Part shown: positions 7,747 through 17,657 of the stretch, piece by piece
How positions within the stretch are numbered: position 1 is the first letter of the stretch
Layout of the letters: every line of letters begins with the position of its first letter
Origin: Flavivirga jejuensis
Lineage (GTDB): Bacteria > Bacteroidota > Bacteroidia > Flavobacteriales > Flavobacteriaceae
NCBI RefSeq assembly: GCF_030540765.1
Contig: NZ_JAUOEL010000002.1
Coordinates: forward strand, 496,001 to 560,000
Length of the DNA: 64,000 nt
Direction: 5' to 3'
Notes under the pieces: generated by a model
What the model was told of the DNA's origin: nothing
Databases searched by the model: none
The model's input: the letters and a program-made list of their open reading frames with translations, nothing else
Program-made: the position numbers and the translations under genes

Positions 7747-9663
7747 ATGAAAAATTCTATAGCAGAACGTGTTGGTGATTTTTTAAAAGGCTATCCGCCT
7801 TTTAATATGCTCTCCTATAAAACCCTGTTACGAATTGCTACAGAGGTTACCATAACCTATTTAGAAAAAGGGGACACTCTATTTAAAAAGAACGACGCCT
7901 GTCATGACAATTTTTATATTGTACGAGACGGCGCCATAAATTTGTATTACAGTCATGACGATGTTAAGAACATTATGAATATTCATGATACTGGTGATGT
8001 TTTTGGGTTGCGTCCACTCATAACTAAAGAACCTTATAAGCTTACCGCTACTGCCAACGAAGAATCTATTGTTTACGCGATACCCATTACCGTTTTTCAA
8101 TCGGCAACAGATAAAAGTAACAAAATTCAGAAATATTTAATTACTGCATTTGCGTCCAATGCTTTCGATTCTTATACAGCAGAAGAAACGGGTCGGATTT
8201 TTGTTGATTATTTACCTAACACTTCTCAAGAGATCGTAAATTTTCAAACGGCTAATTATACAAAGTCTCCTATTACTTGCTCTGTGGAATCGTCTTTAAA
8301 AGAGGCTGCAAAAAAAATGAGCGATCATAAAATTGGTTGTATAGTGGTAATTGATGATGCAAAAAAACCAGTAGGTATTATTACCAATAGTGATATTAAA
8401 AATAAGATAGCCACCGGTTTATTCCCTATTGAAACCTCAGTAACTAATATTATGACTTCGCCTGTAATGACGAGTAAAAAGGGATTAACTATAGCAGATG
8501 GCCAATTGCAAATGATTAAACACAGTATTGGACATTTATGTATAACTAAAGATGGCACAGTTAATTCTAAACTTATTGGAGTTTTAACCCATCATGATGT
8601 TTTGGTTACTTTAGGTAACAATCCTACAGTGATACTTAAAGAGATAAAACGAGCAAAACGGACTAAAAAATTACGGGCAGCCAGACTTAAAGGAAGCGTT
8701 TTATTAAGAAGTTATATAGAACAAAACATACCTATATCTCACATTACAAATGTGATTTCTCAAATTAATGATGCTGTTACGATTCGTGCTATCGAATTGG
8801 CTCTTAAAAAAATGCCTACAGCACCTCCAGTACCTTTTTCTTGGTTGGCATTGGGGAGTCAAGGACGTAATGAGCAGTTACTTTTTACCGATCAGGATAA
8901 TGCTTTAGTATTTGAAGATGTCCCAGAAAATCAATATGCAGAAACTCAATCCTATTTTTTAGGACTCTCAAAATTAGTTACCATCACTTTAAATAAAATT
9001 GGGTTTGAACATTGTAAAGCCGACATGATGGCAAACAATCCCGAATGGTGTAAATCTTTAACAGAATGGAAAACTCAATTCAAAAATTGGATTTTAAAAC
9101 CCGATGAAAAAGCTGTTTTATTGTCTTCTATATTTTTTGATTATAACCACGTTTACGGAAATAAAGAATTAGTTAAAGATCTTACAGATACTATTTATAC
9201 CACTTTAGAAAAAACAGATTTATTTTATAAATTTTTAGGTCGTGATGCTATTAAAAGCCCTTCGCCTCTTGGTTTTTTCAGACAATTTTTAGTAGAACAA
9301 AACGGTGATAAAAAGGAGCTTTTTAATATTAAAAGCAGAGCATTAATGCCGCTTATTGACGCAGCCAGGATTCTTATTTTAATCAAGCGAATAAGAGATG
9401 TTAATAATACTTCTGAACGTTTTGAAAAATTAGCAGAACTAGAGCCTAACAATAAAGAGTTATACCAGTCGTGCTCTTATGCTTTTAAAGCGCTATCTAA
9501 ATTTAAAACCAAACAAGGTTTATTACATGATAATTCTGGTAAACTTATCGATCTGGAAACCTTAACTAAAGAAGAAAAGTTAAAACTAAGACGTTGCTTT
9601 AAGCCTATCCAAGCGATTCAAGAAATTCTAAAAATTAGATTTGATTTAAAAAACTTTATCTAA
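7747..9663 (+). CDS. cNMP-binding / CBS / DUF294 nucleotidyltransferase-like protein
   Basis: A 638-residue cytosolic signalling protein with four parts: cyclic-nucleotide-binding-like domain (about 20-140), two CBS domains (about 165-300) that bind adenine nucleotides, a DUF294 nucleotidyltransferase fold (about 335-475) with G-S at 370-371 and the metal-binding D-x-D at 382/384 (FTDQDN), and a helical C-terminal domain. The arrangement resembles GlnD-type uridylyltransferases, so it may modify a partner. Its stop is directly followed by the exonuclease ATG, and both converge on acs and a VC_2705-type acetate symporter, a grouping also known in Vibrio and Shewanella. A role in controlling acetate use is inferred from that context. 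Confidence 0.93.
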   Translation: MKNSIAERVGDFLKGYPPFNMLSYKTLLRIATEVTITYLEKGDTLFKKNDACHDNFYIVRDGAINLYYSHDDVKNIMNIHDTGDVFGLRPLITKEPYKLTATANEESIVYAIPITVFQSATDKSNKIQKYLITAFASNAFDSYTAEETGRIFVDYLPNTSQEIVNFQTANYTKSPITCSVESSLKEAAKKMSDHKIGCIVVIDDAKKPVGIITNSDIKNKIATGLFPIETSVTNIMTSPVMTSKKGLTIADGQLQMIKHSIGHLCITKDGTVNSKLIGVLTHHDVLVTLGNNPTVILKEIKRAKRTKKLRAARLKGSVLLRSYIEQNIPISHITNVISQINDAVTIRAIELALKKMPTAPPVPFSWLALGSQGRNEQLLFTDQDNALVFEDVPENQYAETQSYFLGLSKLVTITLNKIGFEHCKADMMANNPEWCKSLTEWKTQFKNWILKPDEKAVLLSSIFFDYNHVYGNKELVKDLTDTIYTTLEKTDLFYKFLGRDAIKSPSPLGFFRQFLVEQNGDKKELFNIKSRALMPLIDAARILILIKRIRDVNNTSERFEKLAELEPNNKELYQSCSYAFKALSKFKTKQGLLHDNSGKLIDLETLTKEEKLKLRRCFKPIQAIQEILKIRFDLKNFI

Positions 9664-10338
9664 ATGATTCTTAAATGGTTCCATAAAAAGAAAAAAGAAT
9701 ATCCAGACTTTTGGGTTGATTATATTGATCATTTTAAAACTCCCAATAAGAATCCCATTGAAGCCACTCGCTTTATTGCTTTTGATACCGAAACTACTGG
9801 TTTCGACAAAAAAAAAGATAGAATCCTATCTATTGGTGCAGTCTCTTTTATTGGTAAATCTATTCAAGTTAATCATAGTTTAGAACTTTATTTAGAGCAA
9901 GAGGTTTTCAATCCTGAAACCGTTAAGATTCATGGATTAATGCGAAAGGGGTCTTTAGAAAAAGTAACCGAACTTGAAGCCATTAAACTATTTTTAGCCT
10001 ACATAAAAAATGCTATTTTAATAGCCCATCATGCTAATTTTGATAAAGTTATGGTGAATGAAATGCTATTAAGACATGGACTTGGTAAACTAAAAAACAA
10101 ATTTATTGATACGGGTCATTTGTTTAATAAATCGAAACATATTATTTATCGTGAGAGTTTAAAAACACATTACACATTAGACGATTTATGTAAAGAACTT
10201 AATGTACCTAAGGTAGATAGACATACTGCCAATGGCGATGCTCTAATAACGGCTATTATATTTCTAAAAATTCTATCACGATTAGATATACAAAAAAAAC
10301 TGCAATGGAAATATTTACTTAATGAAGAAATAATTTAA
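9664..10338 (+). CDS. DnaQ-like DEDDh 3'-5' exonuclease
   Basis: A 224-residue exonuclease of the DnaQ/PolC-proofreading superfamily. All three motifs are present: ExoI D-x-E in FIAFDTETTGFD (about residues 38-49), ExoII in IAHHANFDKVMVNE, and ExoIII in HTANGDALIT with the His and Asp of the DEDDh type. The substrate is probably DNA or RNA 3' ends, but stand-alone members have varied roles. The gene begins with no gap after the DUF294 gene, so the two are translated from one message; this pairing near acs is conserved in other phyla, and its biochemical basis is unclear. Confidence 0.93.
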   Translation: MILKWFHKKKKEYPDFWVDYIDHFKTPNKNPIEATRFIAFDTETTGFDKKKDRILSIGAVSFIGKSIQVNHSLELYLEQEVFNPETVKIHGLMRKGSLEKVTELEAIKLFLAYIKNAILIAHHANFDKVMVNEMLLRHGLGKLKNKFIDTGHLFNKSKHIIYRESLKTHYTLDDLCKELNVPKVDRHTANGDALITAIIFLKILSRLDIQKKLQWKYLLNEEII

Positions 10339-10356
10339 GCTTCTTCATTAAGTAAA
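10314..10356. terminator. Bidirectional terminator-like hairpin
   Basis: A perfect 16+16 inverted repeat (10314-10329 with 10341-10356) and an 11-base loop lie between the convergent exonuclease and acs genes. The last sense codons of the exonuclease form the left arm and its stop codon (10336-10338) is in the loop. The flanks are AT-rich. It can serve transcripts from both sides. Confidence 0.7.
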
Positions 10357-10370
10357 CACTTCAAACTATA

Positions 10371-12278
10371 CTATAATACGTTATCCATAATATCTTGAAC
10401 AACTTCTGGATTTAAAAGTGTACTGGTATCTCCTAAATTGCTAGTATCTTTACAGGCTATCTTTCTTAATATACGTCGCATAATCTTCCCAGATCGTGTC
10501 TTTGGTAAACCTTGTGTGAACTGTATTTTATCTAACTTAGCTATCGGACCTATATGCTCAGTAATAATTTGATTGATCTCTTTACGTAAATTGCTTTGGT
10601 CTCTACTTTCACCAGTATCTTTTAATATTACATAACCATACAAAGCATTTCCTTTCACATCATGCGGAAAACCTACTATGGCAGATTCTACTACTGCAGG
10701 GTGCTCATTTATAGCATCTTCTATAGGTGCTGTACCTAAATTATGTCCTGAAACTATAATCACATCATCTACCCTTCCTGTGATTCTATAATACCCAACT
10801 TCGTCTCTTAACGCGCCATCTCCAGTAAAGTATTTGTTTTCATAAGCAGAAAAATAGGTGTCTTTATAACGCTGATGATTCCCCCAAATGGTTCTAGCCA
10901 TAGAAGGCCATGGGAATTTAACACACAGTCTTCCATCTACTTGATTTCCTTTTAACTCTTGCCCATTTTCATCCATTAAAGCAGGTTGAATTCCTATAAA
11001 AGGTAATGTGGCATAAGTTGGTTTAGTAGGAGTAACAAACGGAATAGGGCTTATCATTATTCCACCAGTTTCAGTTTGCCACCAAGTATCCACTATCGGA
11101 CTATTCTTTTTCCCTATATTATCATTGTACCAATGCCATGCCTCTTCATTTATGGGTTCCCCTACAGAACCTAAAACTTTTAATGATGATAAATCGTATT
11201 TCTCTATTAGATCTACCCCTTGCTTAGCAAGTGCACGTATAGCTGTTGGTGCTGTATAAAACTGATTTACTTTATGTTTTTCTACAATCTCCCAAAAACG
11301 ACCAAAGTCTGGATAGCTTGGTACGCCTTCAAATAGTACTGTTGTAGCACCGTTTGCTAATGGACCATAAACGATATAACTGTGTCCTGTAATCCAACCA
11401 ATATCTGCAGTACACCAATATACATCATTTTCTCTGTATTGAAATACATTCTTAAAGGTATAGGCAGTATACACCATATAACCTCCTGTGGTGTGTACCA
11501 TTCCTTTGGGTTGCCCTGTAGATCCAGAGGTATATAATATAAATAACGGATCTTCAGCGTCCATAATTTCAGCGTCACAGGCTGTTGAAGCTTCGTCTAA
11601 AAGAGGTTGCAACCATTTGTCACGCCCTGCCTTCATTTCTATTTCTGAATGAATACGTTTAGCGACTAATACAGTTTCAATTCCTGGGCTACTTAATAAG
11701 GCTTCATCTACGATACTTTTTAAGTCTATAGTTTTAGCGCCTCTATAAGAACCATCGCTGGTTATTACTATTTTACAATCGCTATCATTAATTCTTTTAG
11801 ATAAGGCTGTGGATGAAAACCCTGCGAATACTACAGAATGTATCGCTCCTATTCTAGCACATGCTAATACAGCTATAGCTAATTCAGGAATCATCGGTAA
11901 ATACACACATACACGATCTCCTTTTTTAATTCCCTGACCTTTTAATACGTTCGCAAATTTATTGACACGTTCGTATAATTGGTTATAGGTTATATGTTCT
12001 GCTGGATCTTTTGGATCATTAGGTTCAAATAATATAGCGGTTTTATCACCACGAGTCGCTAAATGCCTATCAATACAGTTTTCCGTAATGTTTAATTGGG
12101 CACCTTCAAACCATTTAATTTCAGGTTTATTAAAATCCCAACTCAATACATTATCCCATTTTTTTTGCCACTGAAAATGCTCTTCTGCAACTTCTTCCCA
12201 AAAATTTTCAGGTTCTCTTATAGATTTTCTATAAACTTGATAGTACTCTTCTAAATGTTTTATGTGATAATTACTCAT
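10371..12278 (-). CDS. acs: Acetate--CoA ligase (acetyl-CoA synthetase)
   Basis: Converts acetate, ATP and CoA to acetyl-CoA through acetyl-AMP. At 635 residues it is full length for AMP-forming Acs. Visible motifs are the P-loop YTSGSTGQPKGMVHT, WWQTETGG with the Trp that limits the acyl pocket to acetate, the hinge region TGDGALRDEVGYYRITGRVDD, and the C-terminal catalytic lysine K598 in PKTRSGKIMRR, the residue inactivated by acetylation in other bacteria. The putative acetate symporter and DUF4212 genes lie directly upstream on the same strand, so uptake and activation are linked. Confidence 0.98.
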   Translation of the reverse strand: MSNYHIKHLEEYYQVYRKSIREPENFWEEVAEEHFQWQKKWDNVLSWDFNKPEIKWFEGAQLNITENCIDRHLATRGDKTAILFEPNDPKDPAEHITYNQLYERVNKFANVLKGQGIKKGDRVCVYLPMIPELAIAVLACARIGAIHSVVFAGFSSTALSKRINDSDCKIVITSDGSYRGAKTIDLKSIVDEALLSSPGIETVLVAKRIHSEIEMKAGRDKWLQPLLDEASTACDAEIMDAEDPLFILYTSGSTGQPKGMVHTTGGYMVYTAYTFKNVFQYRENDVYWCTADIGWITGHSYIVYGPLANGATTVLFEGVPSYPDFGRFWEIVEKHKVNQFYTAPTAIRALAKQGVDLIEKYDLSSLKVLGSVGEPINEEAWHWYNDNIGKKNSPIVDTWWQTETGGIMISPIPFVTPTKPTYATLPFIGIQPALMDENGQELKGNQVDGRLCVKFPWPSMARTIWGNHQRYKDTYFSAYENKYFTGDGALRDEVGYYRITGRVDDVIIVSGHNLGTAPIEDAINEHPAVVESAIVGFPHDVKGNALYGYVILKDTGESRDQSNLRKEINQIITEHIGPIAKLDKIQFTQGLPKTRSGKIMRRILRKIACKDTSNLGDTSTLLNPEVVQDIMDNVL

Positions 12279-12345
12279 TTAATTTTAGTGTTTTTTTTGT
12301 AAAAGTAGAAAAAATAAGTAATAATTAGTTAATTACTCTTAAAAT

Positions 12346-12357
12346 GTGCTCGAGCAC
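12346..12357. repeat. 12-bp perfect palindrome upstream of acs
   Basis: GTGCTCGAGCAC is a perfect palindrome, unusually GC-rich for this DNA, 68 bases before the acs start and 44 bases after the symporter stop. It may be a dimeric regulator site or part of a weak attenuator. There is no T-run. Confidence 0.4.
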
Positions 12358-12400
12358 TATTATTTTTATTTTAATGTAATAAGCTGAAATTTTCTACAAA

Positions 12401-14119
12401 TTAATGTGTTGCCGCCCCTGCTCCGCTCGGTATTCTAATCTTCTCAACAATCTCTTGTACATCTTTGGGAGTTTCAGGTGTAAATTTCATAATCACAATA
12501 GAGACAACAAAATTTATAATCATGGCTACGGTGCCAAATCCTTCGGGTGAAATTCCAAACCACCAATCGGCTTTTGTGCCGCCGCCAAACCAACCAAACT
12601 TAAATTTGGTCATATAGAAAAGCATTAATAAAATTCCGATTACCATACCAGCAATGGCGCCTTCTTTATTCATTTTCTTATAAAAAATCCCTAAAATAAT
12701 AGCTGGAAAAAACGAGGCTGCCGCTAAACCAAAAGCTAAAGCTACTGTTGCAGCAACAAAGCCTGGTGGATTAATACCAAAATAACCTGCAATGCAAACT
12801 GCTACAACTGCAGATAAACGTGCTGCAATTAATTCTCCCTTTTCAGAAATTTTTGGGTTTATCATTTTTTTTATTAAATCGTGAGAAACCGAAGCAGAAA
12901 TCACTAATAATAATCCTGCTGCTGTTGAAAGAGCTGCTGCTAATGCTCCTGCAGCTACTAAAGCAATAATCCAGTCTGGTAATTTAGCTATTTCTGGGTT
13001 TGCTAAAACCATAATATCTTTGTCTACAAACAATTCATTTTTAGACTCATCTGCAACATATTGAATGAGCCCATCATTATTTTTATCTGTAAACTTAATT
13101 AATTCTGTAGTTTCCCATTTTTTAAACCATTCGGGGACATTAGCGTAAGGTTTATTTGAAACGGTTTCAATCATATTTGTTCTTGCAAACACCGCCACTG
13201 CTGGCGCTGTGGTATACAAGATAACGATTAAGAGCAAAGCTATACCTGCAGATTTTCTGGCATCTCTAACCCGTTTTACTGTAAAAAACCGAACAATAAC
13301 ATGTGGTAATCCTGCTGTTCCAACCATTAAAGCTAATGTTATTGCAAAAATATCAATTGTAGATTTTGAGCCTTCGGTATATTCATTAAAACCTAAATCG
13401 GTGCTTAATCCATCTAATTTATCTAATAAATAGGTTCCAGAACCATCGGCTAATTGACTACCAAAACCTAATTGTGGTATTGGATTCCCTGTCATTTGAA
13501 TGGATATAAAAATTGCAGGTACCATAAACGCAAAAATAAGGACACAATACTGAGCAACTTGGGTATAGGTAATACCTTTCATACCTCCTAAAACGGCATA
13601 AAATAATACAATTATCATCCCTATAATAACACCTGTGTTAATGTCTACTTCTAAAAAACGAGAAAACACTAATCCTACACCTCTCATTTGACCAGCTACA
13701 TATGTAAACGATACTATAAGTGCACAAATAACACCTACTAAACGTGCTGTGTTAGAATAGTAACGGTCTCCAATAAAATCGGGAACCGTAAATTTTCCAA
13801 ATTTTCTTAAATAGGGCGCTAGTAATAATGCTAAAAGCACGTAACCTCCTGTCCACCCCATTAAATATACGGCTCCATCATAGCCATCAAAAGAAATGAT
13901 CCCTGCCATGGAAATAAATGACGCAGCACTCATCCAATCGGCTGCGGTAGCCATGCCATTTGCTAATGGAGAAACACCGCCTCCTGCAACATAAAACTCT
14001 TTTGTAGACCCAGCTCGAGCCCAAATAGCAATACCTATATATAATGTAAATGTAATACCTACTAAAACGTATGTCCAATTTTGAACTCCAAACCCTTCAA
14101 CCAACAAACTATGCATCAT
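12401..14119 (-). CDS. Sodium:solute symporter, VC_2705 type (probable acetate/monocarboxylate uptake)
   Basis: A member of the SSS family with about 13 membrane helices and 572 residues from the chosen start. The conserved segments TAADWMSAASFISMAG and PHVIVRFFTVKR are present, and a soluble insertion (about residues 330-385) sits between helices as in the VC_2705 subgroup. The small DUF4212 partner overlaps its start and acs follows, which together indicate acetate or a similar monocarboxylate as substrate. An in-frame ATG at 14137 exists, but the ATG pair at 14119/14116 fits the junction with the DUF4212 stop (14109-14111) better. Confidence 0.94.
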   Translation of the reverse strand: MMHSLLVEGFGVQNWTYVLVGITFTLYIGIAIWARAGSTKEFYVAGGGVSPLANGMATAADWMSAASFISMAGIISFDGYDGAVYLMGWTGGYVLLALLLAPYLRKFGKFTVPDFIGDRYYSNTARLVGVICALIVSFTYVAGQMRGVGLVFSRFLEVDINTGVIIGMIIVLFYAVLGGMKGITYTQVAQYCVLIFAFMVPAIFISIQMTGNPIPQLGFGSQLADGSGTYLLDKLDGLSTDLGFNEYTEGSKSTIDIFAITLALMVGTAGLPHVIVRFFTVKRVRDARKSAGIALLLIVILYTTAPAVAVFARTNMIETVSNKPYANVPEWFKKWETTELIKFTDKNNDGLIQYVADESKNELFVDKDIMVLANPEIAKLPDWIIALVAAGALAAALSTAAGLLLVISASVSHDLIKKMINPKISEKGELIAARLSAVVAVCIAGYFGINPPGFVAATVALAFGLAAASFFPAIILGIFYKKMNKEGAIAGMVIGILLMLFYMTKFKFGWFGGGTKADWWFGISPEGFGTVAMIINFVVSIVIMKFTPETPKDVQEIVEKIRIPSGAGAATH

Positions 14120-14366
14120 AACCGTATTTCTTATCAAGTTTATTCATTAAACGAACGTACACAAATATTAAAATAACAAACACATACATAGAACCTTGTT
14201 GTGCAAACCAGAAGCCTAGTTTAAAACCTCCTATTCTAATGGTATTTAACTCGTCTTTAAACAGAATTCCTGCGGCAAATGAAACCATAAACCATATAGC
14301 TAATAGAATTAAAACATATCTAATGTTTTCTTTCCAATATGCTTTTGCATTCGATTTTTCTGACAT
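14109..14366 (-). CDS. DUF4212 small membrane subunit of the symporter
   Basis: An 85-residue protein with two membrane helices (about 15-35 and 50-72) and the family core YWKENIRYVLILLAIWFMVSF. DUF4212 proteins are almost always encoded immediately before VC_2705-type SSS symporters and are thought to be accessory subunits. Its stop codon overlaps the symporter start region by a few bases, indicating coupled translation. Confidence 0.93.
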   Translation of the reverse strand: MSEKSNAKAYWKENIRYVLILLAIWFMVSFAAGILFKDELNTIRIGGFKLGFWFAQQGSMYVFVILIFVYVRLMNKLDKKYGYDA

Positions 14367-14680
14367 ATATTTGAAATTTAAAAAATTTAACGCGTGAAGA
14401 TATAAATTGATAATTTAAAAACTTATTGTTTTCAAAAATACTTTTTCTTTAATTTTTTAACATAAATAATATGGATATGTATTTTTCTACAAAATCAATC
14501 ACAATCAAAATATTTAAATCAACTTGGTGGATAACATAATAATATTTTTGATTTTATTTTCGATTTAAATGTAACTTCCTCAATCGCTGCCGATAAGAAA
14601 ATTTCATTTCCTTATTTATAGTCATATTCTTTTCCTTTGCAAATAATAACGCCTTCTCCAAAATAAATAACTGCGCATAT
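14367..14680. other. 314-base intergenic region
   Basis: AT-rich sequence between the DUF4212 gene (its promoter side) and the end of the AGCS transporter gene. No gene, strong hairpin or exact -7 box was found. Confidence 0.4.
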
Positions 14681-16039
14681 TTATTTTTTAAATTTTATAT
14701 AAATTTTAAATGCTTTAATAACCTTAGGCGCCAAAATAAGCGTCGCTATCATTGTGGGAATAGCCATTAAAGCAAAAACACCATCAATTAAGTTCAACAT
14801 CATACTAAATGGTGTTGTAGCTGCTAAAATGATACTCAAAATATAGATATAATTATAATAGTGCTTGTTATCTGCACCTATTAAAAACGACATACATTTT
14901 GTACCATAGTAAGCGTATGAAAACAATGAGGATATGCTAAAAACTAATACACAAATCATTAGTAAATAGGAACCATAAACTGGCATAGTACTACTAAAAG
15001 CAGATGCCGTTAAACTCACGCCATTATCCGTTGTTGTTTCCCAAACACCTGTTACCAAAATAGCTAAAGCAGTTAGTGTACAAACTATTAGCGTATCTAT
15101 TGCAGGGCCCAACATAGCTACCAAACCTTCTCGTACGGGTTCGTTTGTTTTTGCAGCACCATGTGCCATAGGAGCTGTACCAATACCTGCTTCATTTGAA
15201 AATGCACCTCGACGGATCCCTAATAAAATCAATGCGCCCAGAACACCTCCCAAAAACGGATCGCCACTATAATTTTTTGCCGCAAATGCATCAGTGAAAA
15301 TCATATAGAAGTATTTAGGGACTAACTCATAATTCGAAATTAAAATAATAAGTATCAAAACAAAATACAATAATACCATAGATGGTACCATTTTAGAAGC
15401 CGCATTACTAATACGTTTTAACCCTCCCAGAATAATTACCGAGGTTAATGACACTAAAACAAAAGCAATAATTAAATTAGAACTTAAACCAACGGCAACA
15501 CCATTGGGGATTAATATAATATCGTTTATTGCTTGTGTTAATTGATTAACATTAACGACTGGTAAAGCCCCAATCATCCCGAAAAAACTAAACATAATAG
15601 CCAAAGGTTTCCACGACTTCCCCAAACCTTCCATAATAAAATACATAGGACCACCTTGTAATTCACCATGACTATCTTTTCCGCGGTACATCACTGCTAA
15701 AGTGGATGTAAAAAACTTGGTAGACATCCCCACAACAGCACTTACCCACATCCAAAACATAGCGCCAGGACCGCCAACAGAAATAGCAACAGCCACACCA
15801 GCTATATTCCCCATGCCTATGGTAGATGATAAAGCGGTTGTTAAGGCTTTAAAATGACTTATTTGCCCAGGATCGTTAGGATCATCATACTTACCACGTA
15901 ATACCTGAATAGCATGACCTAAATATCGAAATGGCAAAAATTTTGATAAAATTAAAAGATATAATCCGCCACCAATAAGCAAAATAACCAATGGTAGCCC
16001 CCAGGCATAATTCGAAAAAGCCTTAATTAATTCATCCAT
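14681..16039 (-). CDS. Alanine/glycine:cation symporter (AGCS family)
   Basis: A sodium-coupled amino-acid importer of 452 residues with 10-11 membrane helices. AGCS signatures are clear: STIGMGNIAGVAVAISVGGPGAMFWMW near residue 75, and GIRRGAFSNEAGIGTAPMAHGAAKT near residue 285. It is full length and monocistronic, preceded by the divergent DUF1624 gene. The likely substrate is alanine, glycine or a related small amino acid, inferred from the family. Confidence 0.95.
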   Translation of the reverse strand: MDELIKAFSNYAWGLPLVILLIGGGLYLLILSKFLPFRYLGHAIQVLRGKYDDPNDPGQISHFKALTTALSSTIGMGNIAGVAVAISVGGPGAMFWMWVSAVVGMSTKFFTSTLAVMYRGKDSHGELQGGPMYFIMEGLGKSWKPLAIMFSFFGMIGALPVVNVNQLTQAINDIILIPNGVAVGLSSNLIIAFVLVSLTSVIILGGLKRISNAASKMVPSMVLLYFVLILIILISNYELVPKYFYMIFTDAFAAKNYSGDPFLGGVLGALILLGIRRGAFSNEAGIGTAPMAHGAAKTNEPVREGLVAMLGPAIDTLIVCTLTALAILVTGVWETTTDNGVSLTASAFSSTMPVYGSYLLMICVLVFSISSLFSYAYYGTKCMSFLIGADNKHYYNYIYILSIILAATTPFSMMLNLIDGVFALMAIPTMIATLILAPKVIKAFKIYIKFKK

Positions 16040-16141
16040 TTAGAAGTTTTCGTTGTAATTATTTTATAAATATATCGATTTCAATTTATCCCCGTTTAAA
16101 TAATTAAAAGTATATTTAGGCACAACCAATTTCAACCACTC

Positions 16142-17230
16142 TTGCAACCAAACCGTTTGTATTTTATCGATGCTGTTAGAGCATTTGCCATCTTAATGAT
16201 GCTCCAAGGGCATTTTATCGACACGTTAATAGACCCCATTTTTAGAGACCCCAACAATATAATTTATAATATATGGTCTTATTTTAGGGGTATTACTGCC
16301 CCTGTTTTTTTTACCATTTCTGGGTTGGTTTTCGCCTACCTCCTATTACGTGCGCATGCCAAAGGTGATGATCAACCACGAATAAAAAAAGGATTTTTCA
16401 GAGGTCTATTACTTATTGGCATTGGCTACAGTTTACGTATTAATTTAGTGAGTTGGTTTTGTGGCTATTTTAGTTCTTATTTTTTTGTGATTGATGTATT
16501 ACAATGCATCGGCTTTTCACTTATTATTTTGGTTAGTTTACACATTTTATTTAAACATTTTAGCTATCTATTTTCTATTATTCTATTTTCAATAGGATGT
16601 TTATGTTTTGTTGCCGAACCTTTATATAGAGATTTAATTATAGATAATTTACCGCTTCCCATTGCTAATTATATGACCAAGGCTAATGGTTCTATCTTTA
16701 CAATTTTACCTTGGTTTGGGTATTCTGCTTTCGGCGCTTTTATCTCTACAGTATTTTTTAGGCATGCCCACCGCAATCGTTTTAAACCATATACCATTAT
16801 GACTTTTTTCGTAACTGGATATTTACTTATATACCATTCCACATGGACATTGTTAGAACTACACTATATTACAGATATTGAGCTATTAAAACAAAGTGCC
16901 AATTATAATTATCTGTTTATACGTCTGGGTAATGTGCTAATACTTTTTGGTCTCTTTTATGCTTTGGAACGTTTTTTAAAACAATCCATAATTGCAAGAA
17001 TAGGAGAAAAAACCTTATCTATTTATGTAATCCATTTTATAATACTTTTTGGAAGTTATACAAGTTACGGATTGAAACGATTTTTAAAGCTATCTTTAAA
17101 TCCTACTGAAGCTATTTTTGGTGCCATACTATTTGTTTTAGTAGTTTGCTTTATATCATTTCATTATGCAAAAACCAATACATTTGTATATAATATGGTC
17201 CGTAGATTAATAAACCGATTTAAAAATTAA
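16142..17230 (+). CDS. DUF1624-type membrane acyltransferase (HGSNAT-like)
   Basis: An integral membrane protein of 362 residues with about ten helices, beginning RLYFIDAVRAFAILMMLQGHFIDTL, the pattern of the heparan-alpha-glucosaminide N-acetyltransferase-like family that moves acyl groups onto envelope glycans. The frame opens with TTG at 16142; the next in-frame ATG falls inside helix 1, so TTG is the likely start. A TfoX-like gene follows after 5 bases. The alternative is the acyltransferase-3 superfamily, which shares this topology. The acceptor is unknown. Confidence 0.8.
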   Translation: MQPNRLYFIDAVRAFAILMMLQGHFIDTLIDPIFRDPNNIIYNIWSYFRGITAPVFFTISGLVFAYLLLRAHAKGDDQPRIKKGFFRGLLLIGIGYSLRINLVSWFCGYFSSYFFVIDVLQCIGFSLIILVSLHILFKHFSYLFSIILFSIGCLCFVAEPLYRDLIIDNLPLPIANYMTKANGSIFTILPWFGYSAFGAFISTVFFRHAHRNRFKPYTIMTFFVTGYLLIYHSTWTLLELHYITDIELLKQSANYNYLFIRLGNVLILFGLFYALERFLKQSIIARIGEKTLSIYVIHFIILFGSYTSYGLKRFLKLSLNPTEAIFGAILFVLVVCFISFHYAKTNTFVYNMVRRLINRFKN

Positions 17231-17235
17231 TATTT

Positions 17236-17610
17236 ATGGCTTATGACGAATATTTAGCCGATAGAATTCGGCGGCAATTAAAAGAAAAAAAAACGCATTT
17301 TACCGAACTAAAAATGATGGGTGGTTTATGTTTTAAAGTAGACAACAAAATGCTTTGTGGCATCCATATTGATAAAAAATATGGCGATAGCTTATTAATG
17401 GCGCGCATAGGCGAATCTGTTTATAAAACAGAACTCGAAAAATCACAGTGTTTACCCATGGATTTCACTGGACGCCCCATGAGAGGTTATATTTTTGTAA
17501 CACCAGAAGGGTTTGATACCGAAGATGATTTATCGTATTGGTTAGACCTATGTATTAATTTTAACCCATTAGCTAAAGCCAGCAAACCCAAAAAAAAGAA
17601 AGCTAAATAG
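17236..17610 (+). CDS. TfoX N-terminal domain protein
   Basis: A 124-residue cytosolic protein matching the N-terminal half of TfoX/Sxy (ELKMMGGLCFKVDNKMLCGI; PMRGYIFVTPEGF; LDLCINFNP) with a lysine-rich tail. The C-terminal domain of the competence regulator is absent, and stand-alone N-domains in Bacteroidota have no established role. The gene starts 5 bases after the DUF1624 gene and is probably cotranscribed with it. Competence control should not be assumed. Confidence 0.87.
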   Translation: MAYDEYLADRIRRQLKEKKTHFTELKMMGGLCFKVDNKMLCGIHIDKKYGDSLLMARIGESVYKTELEKSQCLPMDFTGRPMRGYIFVTPEGFDTEDDLSYWLDLCINFNPLAKASKPKKKKAK

Positions 17611-17657
17611 TTCTTTTTCGACAAAAGCACTTTTAATACTATGTTATAAAATAATTT

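Noticed and set aside
14367-14680. Small open frame of about 23 codons on the minus strand
   Set aside because: No start context, conservation signal or terminator to support it.
17236-17610. TfoX-like gene as a competence regulator
   Set aside because: Only the N-terminal domain is present and no competence genes are nearby.
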